Origin: Anaeramoeba flamelloides
Lineage: Eukaryota > Metamonada > Anaeramoebidae
DNA: 64,000 nt
Assembly: GCA_027625915.1 (NCBI GenBank)
Contig: JANTQA010000048.1
Coordinates: forward strand, 682,001 to 746,000
Direction of reading: 5' to 3'
Shown here: piece after piece, positions 59,512 through 64,000 of the stretch
Layout of the letters: each line of letters begins with the position of its first letter
Position numbering within the stretch: position 1 is the first letter of the stretch
The notes under the pieces: model-generated
Told to the model about the DNA's origin: nothing
What the model saw: only the letters and a program-made list of their open reading frames with translations
The model's database searches: none
Made by a program: the position numbers and the translations under genes

Positions 59512-60813
59512 TTAATCATCTCTTGAATCACTTGTATTGCTTGATTGAGAATTTGAATGGCTAGTTCTTGTTTTTTTGTCCTCCTCGCTGCTTGAATTGC
59601 TTGAATTACCCGTACTTTCTTTTTTCTCTTCCCCGCTGTCTGAACTATTTGGGTTTCTTGGATCTGAATCACTTTTGTGTTCGGATTTCGCTTCGTTCTT
59701 TAGCTCCTGCAGTGGTATGTCCTTGTCGTCGATGTTCTTTTTATCCACCTTGTCTTCGTCGCCCTTCTCGTATTCAAGTATATATCCTTTATCCATATTA
59801 TCTGTATTAATCACCATTTCAGCAAACAAATTGCTTTGCAAAAAGCTAGGATAAGAATTTGTGTACATTAATTCAACGATGGACTTTAGGGCCACATCAA
59901 AGCAATCTCGCTGGGCCTTCTTGTTCGAGGCTGCCTCTAAAGTTTTTGTTCGAACACTGTTTTCCAGATTTAATTCTAACTTTGATTCCGTTTGGACAAA
60001 GTTGTTTACAATCCTTTTACCGAGTCTTCTTCTTTGAAGTTTGTGTTTCGAATGTTGGTAAGCTTTCACCGCACGGTAAAAGAGGATATTTTCAACTGAA
60101 AAATCACTTTTGGTAAAGTCAATAAAATATTTGACCTTTTCAGGGTGATCAATTATTTCCATAAACTTTTGAAAGGAATTTTTATCTTTATTATTACAGT
60201 CCTTTTCGAGACTTTCGATTGAAAATTTCTTTTGGTAACTTAAAAAGAGGGGGTATCCAAAGGCGATAAGGTATATACAATAGGTGGCAAGAAGTACATA
60301 ATGCTTATATTGGAATTGTCTCAGATCATTGCTTAATAAGGAACTTCCAACGATATTGATAAGGATGGTTAAAAAATAAAATCGATAAATTTCATTTTTG
60401 ATTTTGTAGGCGTCATTGATCTTCCTAATTTGGATACATTTAACTGTCATTATAATGAATGTAATCACTCCAAATACCGACGTAAGCGCAAGAAGAATTG
60501 GGGAATCAAGTCTGCAGGTATTGCGGTTCCAAATGTGATCCAAAAAAAATATTAAACAACTTGTGGTGATTAAGAACGCATAAACTGATAGGAGCGTTAT
60601 TATTTGAATTTTTTCTGAATGCAATGCCCTTTCTCGATAAAAATTCTTCTCAACATCAGCTAATTTGACATCAATGTTTAATGAATCTAAATAGTTGCCG
60701 GAATTCTCAACGGATGATAATGAGCTAGAGTCGTTAACTGTGCTTGTATCTTGTTCAGAGACAGATGATTGTGAGGTGTTTGCAAGTTGAACATATAATC
60801 TTTTTGCGTTCAT
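59512..60813 (-). CDS. Membrane RGS-domain protein (four visible helices)
   Basis: A single exon of 433 codons plus stop. Residues 1-67 are polar and Ser-rich. Hydrophobic helices lie at about 69-91, 103-128, 142-160 and 172-193. An RGS domain follows at about 213-335: SFQKFMEIIDHPEKVKYFIDF, FSVENILFYRAVKAYQ and a late YPSFLQSNLFAEM, matching the RGS pattern of F-xx-FL-x-ENI-F and the final helix. Residues 350-433 are charged and Ser/Asp/Glu-rich. RGS domains speed GTP hydrolysis by G-alpha subunits, and membrane-helix plus RGS fusions are known from plants and amoebae, usually with seven helices. Only four are visible here, with no upstream exon found; the A/C-rich leader before the ATG supports this as the true start. 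Role: probably shuts off heterotrimeric G-protein signalling at a membrane. Confidence 0.85.
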   Translation of the reverse strand: MNAKRLYVQLANTSQSSVSEQDTSTVNDSSSLSSVENSGNYLDSLNIDVKLADVEKNFYRERALHSEKIQIITLLSVYAFLITTSCLIFFLDHIWNRNTCRLDSPILLALTSVFGVITFIIMTVKCIQIRKINDAYKIKNEIYRFYFLTILINIVGSSLLSNDLRQFQYKHYVLLATYCIYLIAFGYPLFLSYQKKFSIESLEKDCNNKDKNSFQKFMEIIDHPEKVKYFIDFTKSDFSVENILFYRAVKAYQHSKHKLQRRRLGKRIVNNFVQTESKLELNLENSVRTKTLEAASNKKAQRDCFDVALKSIVELMYTNSYPSFLQSNLFAEMVINTDNMDKGYILEYEKGDEDKVDKKNIDDKDIPLQELKNEAKSEHKSDSDPRNPNSSDSGEEKKESTGNSSNSSSEEDKKTRTSHSNSQSSNTSDSRDD

Positions 60814-61225
60814 GAGTTTTTCTCTTTTTTATTCAAGCATTTTTTAAATGTTATGATATTATGATTATGATTTGGTTTGGTTTTTTTTTTTTTTATTATA
60901 TTGTATTGTTGTGTGTTGTTTGAAATTGTTTTTGTTTTTTGTTGTGTTGTGTGTGTATATTTGTTAAAGATATAAAAGGGTTTAGATTTTTAATAAAAAT
61001 TAAATACAGCCAAAAAATGTTTTTTATTTTTTTAAAATTCTAAAAAAAAAAAAAAAAGCTCCAAAGTCAATAAAAAGAATTTTCATTTCTCTCGTTAATA
61101 GAACAATGCTTTAATAATTTTTATTTCTCTTGTTAAACAGAGCAATGTATTCATAATTTTTACTGCATAAATTTTTATAAGATTTTTGTAGAAAATTAAG
61201 ATCCTAATTCCAATTTTTATATTGA
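60814..61225. promoter_or_regulatory. Divergent intergenic region between the RGS gene and plus-strand exons
   Basis: Read from the RGS side, the first ~150 nt are A/C-rich (CACAACAAAAAAC-type words), like the leader of the coiled-coil gene. Beyond it lies ordinary AT-rich DNA with a TATAAAAGG-like word at about 60970-60978 on the plus strand. No defined factor sites. Confidence 0.35.
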
Positions 61226-61498
61226 CAATTTCTTTGGAAAGATGATGGTAGATTGAAATTTTGGCAGATCGGAAACATGGAAATAACCAGAAACAAGAAA
61301 TCCTATCATTCTATTAACTTTTTAAATCATAAATTTAAAATTTTCTCCTCAGAGTTAAATTATTTTTTAATTTTATTTTACAATATGATCGTTTTGAAAA
61401 AAAAAAACAAGTTAGAGATCAAAATTTTATCTTGTTGTTATTTTGGAAGTGACACGAAAAATTGCTTAAGAACCCAGCCATGGGGAGACAGATCATAA
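61226..61498 (+). CDS. Coding-like exon, unidentified
   Basis: A 91-codon open stretch between stops begins QFLWKDDGRLKFWQIGNMEI and ends RTQPWGDRS. Early residues (W, D, G, Q, R, M) look like real protein; the middle turns AT-rich (YFLILFYNMIVL), so only part may be exon. No ATG at the start, so an acceptor or an internal ATG (61278) would be needed. It may belong to the same plus-strand gene as the exons at 62649 and 63570, which is inference from strand and order only. Confidence 0.35.
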   Translation, partial: QFLWKDDGRLKFWQIGNMEITRNKKSYHSINFLNHKFKIFSSELNYFLILFYNMIVLKKKNKLEIKILSCCYFGSDTKNCLRTQPWGDRS

Positions 61499-61779
61499 GA
61501 TTGTTAGTTGTTTTTGTCAATTCAAAAAAACAAAAAAAAAAAAGTAATAAATAGAGCAAAGGTGATTTCTTAAAAATAAAAAAAGAAAGAGAACGCAAAA
61601 ATATATTTTTTGTTTCAATTTCAAATGTTTTTTTTTTATCTCAGATAAACTAAATTTTAATCGAAATTATCTTTAGCAATTTTTTTTTTTTTTTTTTTTT
61701 ATTATTTATTAATTTCTCTCAAATCTGGTCAAGAAAAATAGTCAAATTTTCCAAAAATTAAGGAGGTAAGTTCCCAATT

Positions 61780-62226
61780 AATTCTTCAGATACATTACAA
61801 AATTGCCATATCCTTTTAGATTGGTTCAGGATCAGATGATCTTTGATCCCAAATATTAAAACTATTCTATTTTTGCATAAAAGGGATGTTTAGTGGTTGT
61901 TTTTTTTTCGTTATTATTTTTTGTTCTACCCTTTAAAAATTCACTTAACAGGCCCTTAGAAATACACCTAAGAAGATATTTACCCTATTAGTTTTTTTAA
62001 GTCGATTATTAGTTCAAAGGTACTAATAATTAAATAATTTTCCCTTAAATCAATACTACTCTTCATTACTTCTTTTTAGAATTAAGCATTTTTTTACATA
62101 AGAACAAAAAATATGAACGAAAATTTTTTTGGCAAAATAAATTGTTTTAATCCTTGTGATAAAAGATCATCTGAACCTGAACCAATCTAAAAGGATATGG
62201 TAATTTTGTAATGTATCTGAAGAATT
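61780..62226. repeat. Foldback: ~65-bp inverted arms, ~317-nt loop
   Basis: The left arm at 61780-61844 and the right arm at 62162-62226 are complementary with about two mismatches (core CCTTTTAGATTGGTTCAGG). It sits between apparent exons of the plus-strand gene. No coding in the loop. Confidence 0.75.
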
Positions 62227-62648
62227 CATTAAGAATAATGATCAAAAATACGCATGTTAAGTGCATAAAGCCTGTGTACTGAGTATAAAACATGTTTCAA
62301 AATAAAATCTGTGTTTTTTTCTTCTTCTTGTTCCAATACAATATCTAATTCACTATCCAGTAGTATAATAAAGTCCAAATAAATTTTGAAGGTGGAAGAG
62401 TCATTTTTATTTGCAGTAAATTTTAACTTTAATTACAAAAAATTTTGAATAAATTTCGTTTCCATTCCAATTTTTATGTTTATTTGATTACAAAATTACA
62501 AAAAATTTAACTCTATTTTTTCGAGATAAATTTTCCAATTGATCTTTTCATTTTTAAAGAATTTCTTTTTCATAATAGAACATTAAGAAGCCGAAATCAT
62601 CTTTACTTATCGTTTGTTTGTTGGTTTATTTGATCGATTAATGTATAG

Positions 62649-62763
62649 GTCTTTTGCAAAAATTGGGGTTTTTTAATTTTGAAACATGGGTTTACCAAGT
62701 CAGTCCATGCTTTTTTGACCACAGTAACTTTAATGCCAATATTGGTAAAGCAGGGTTAAAAAG
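62649..62763 (+). CDS. Internal exon of an unidentified plus-strand gene
   Basis: Bounded by a TGTATAG acceptor and an AAAAG|GTGAGA donor; 115 nt (2 + 37 codons + 2). It reads LLQKLGFFNFETWVYQVS then PCFFDHSNFNANIGKAGLK, with amino-acid complexity unlike the flanks. Its last two bases (AG) join in phase with the A that opens the exon at 63570, giving ...GLKRQNFHFAF.... Family not recognised. Confidence 0.5.
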
Positions 62764-63569
62764 GTGAGAACTCAAAGTTTTAAAAAGCGTTAGTCAAACG
62801 ATTCAAAGAGTTTGAACAACACTTTTAAAAATTCTTAGTCCTCACTCTTGTAAAACAAACTTATTGAAATGATTAAAATTTGTGATCTCGATTTGTTTGT
62901 TTGATACTTTTTTATTCTTTGTTCTGGACACTGGTGTGTCTTCGGGTGAACTAAGAATCCCTAAATAAAAGGAATTCTAAAAAATCAAAAAAGCAATCAT
63001 CAGATTATATTTTTATCCCATTTAAATCCCAAATAACATTAACGTTCGAGAAAAAAAGTTAAATAGGGAAAAAAAAGTAAAACACCGTTTTTAATTTTGA
63101 GCCTTAATTGAAACGAAAAGTAAAATCAATTAAAAGAAGAAAAAATTAACTCCAAATAATAATCCATTACTATTATTTTCAATCAAATCAATAAAAAACA
63201 ATTTAAATCTACCTTTATTTTCGAATTTTTCGTTGAGCAGTTTTGGAGATCCTCACAAATAGACAATTTGTTCAACATACTTTTTAATGATTAAACCAAA
63301 CAAAGAAAAACTCCAGACTAAAAGATAGTATTAAAAAAATTGTTATTGTGCAGAATACTTCATTTTGTCTTCAGTTATTTATTTGTTCTTTTGTTAATTG
63401 ATCTTACTTTTCGTTTTTATTTTTAATTAAGGTTTGGGATTTAAAAGTCGTGTTAACTTGTTTTCCCTGTTTCACTTTTTTGCTCAAATAGCCATTTTCC
63501 TTATGAAAAAATTCAAAAAAAGAAAATTTGTAGAAAATCAAAATAATTGTGAATTCCAAAATAAAACAG

Positions 63570-63838
63570 ACAAAACTTTCATTTCGCTTTTAAACAAAGG
63601 GCTTTCACCAAAGCTCAAACAAACCAAAGTATCACAATTCTAAAAGTGAAAAATCGAAATCGAAATAAGATCTCAAGATTTAAATATTGTTTTGATTGTT
63701 CAAAAACACTTTTTTTTTCCGGAATCTGAATGCAAATTTTGTTCAATTTATTTTTCACCTATTACCAAAGATCAGGAAATAAAAAGGTTTCTTCAAAATT
63801 TTAGTCAACAAACAGGAAAAGAAAAAAAAAAAAATGAT
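63570..63838 (+). CDS. Exon with CxxC...CxxC (zinc-binding type) motif, unidentified gene
   Basis: It follows an AAAACAG acceptor. The reading RQNFHFAFKQRAFTKAQTN, SITILKVKNRNRNK, SRFKYCFDCSKT runs to 63709, where a run of nine T (63710-63718) shifts the frame. In the next frame the sequence goes on ESECKFCSIYFSPITKDQEI to a perfect GTAAGT donor after 63838. The two cysteine pairs, CFDC and CKFC, about ten residues apart, look like a zinc ribbon or FYVE/RING-type half-site. Either the gene is decaying or the T-run length is a sequencing error. The gene continues or ends beyond the window. An overlapping frame from 63434 is judged a shadow. Confidence 0.4.
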
Positions 63839-64000
63839 GTAAGTGGATTGCTTTTACATTTTAAATTATTTTAATTTCGCCAAATGAAAAGCAAATAGGA
63901 GTTGTCACCCCAAAAGTGTGGGCACTTATTTGAAAAGGATCATCAATTTGGGTTTTTTCTTGAGAAATTTAGAAATCAAATATTTCCTTTTTGGATTGGA

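Overview
The window looks like nuclear DNA of a free-living, very AT-rich protist. The signs are spliceosomal introns with GTAAGT/GTATGT-type donors and TAG/AAG acceptors, long AT-rich spacers full of homopolymers, and a signalling repertoire of RCC1 repeats, an FHA/Chk2-like kinase, seven-helix proteins, an RGS protein and an SH3 scaffold. This mix recalls amoeboid protists such as Anaeramoeba, but that assignment is inference from gene style only. No bacterial operons, rRNA, tRNA, CRISPR or recognisable virus genes were seen.

Layout. 1-928 (minus): 5' part of an RCC1-repeat gene, cut by the window edge. 4654-11976 (minus): a giant intronless gene for a ~2440-residue low-complexity protein with twelve SH3-like domains. 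17763-18596 (plus): a 277-residue coiled-coil protein. 22-36 kb: a transposon-dense stretch of nested short elements around one seven-helix membrane protein gene (29102-30136, plus). 37452-38509 (minus): a two-exon SCP/FCP1-type phosphatase. 41216-53402 (minus): an eight-exon gene, rebuilt here from splice sites and reading phase, for an FHA-domain protein with a degenerate Chk2/Rad53-like kinase domain; 1.26 kb of coding sequence spread over 12.2 kb. 59512-60813 (minus): a membrane RGS protein. 61226-63838 (plus): coding-looking exons of an unidentified gene with a CxxC...CxxC motif.

Mobile DNA. At least four families of short terminal-inverted-repeat elements are present. F1 is a ~195-bp near-complete palindrome flanked by TA (eight copies). 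F2 is ~570-635 bp, also TA-flanked (three copies). F3 (~1.2 kb, GGGACTAGT ends) and F4 (~0.75 kb, GGGATTAGC ends) are both flanked by TTAA and are nested in each other. A separate 479-bp TTAA-flanked foldback has perfect 131-bp arms (135 bp with the TTAA). A short hairpin family (~55-70 bp) is scattered throughout. None carries a recognisable transposase.

How the genes relate: they are separate transcription units, not operons. The common theme is signalling: G-protein control (RGS, seven-helix), phospho-peptide reading (FHA), dephosphorylation (SCP-type phosphatase) and scaffolding (SH3, coiled coil). No pathway linking them can be shown from sequence alone.
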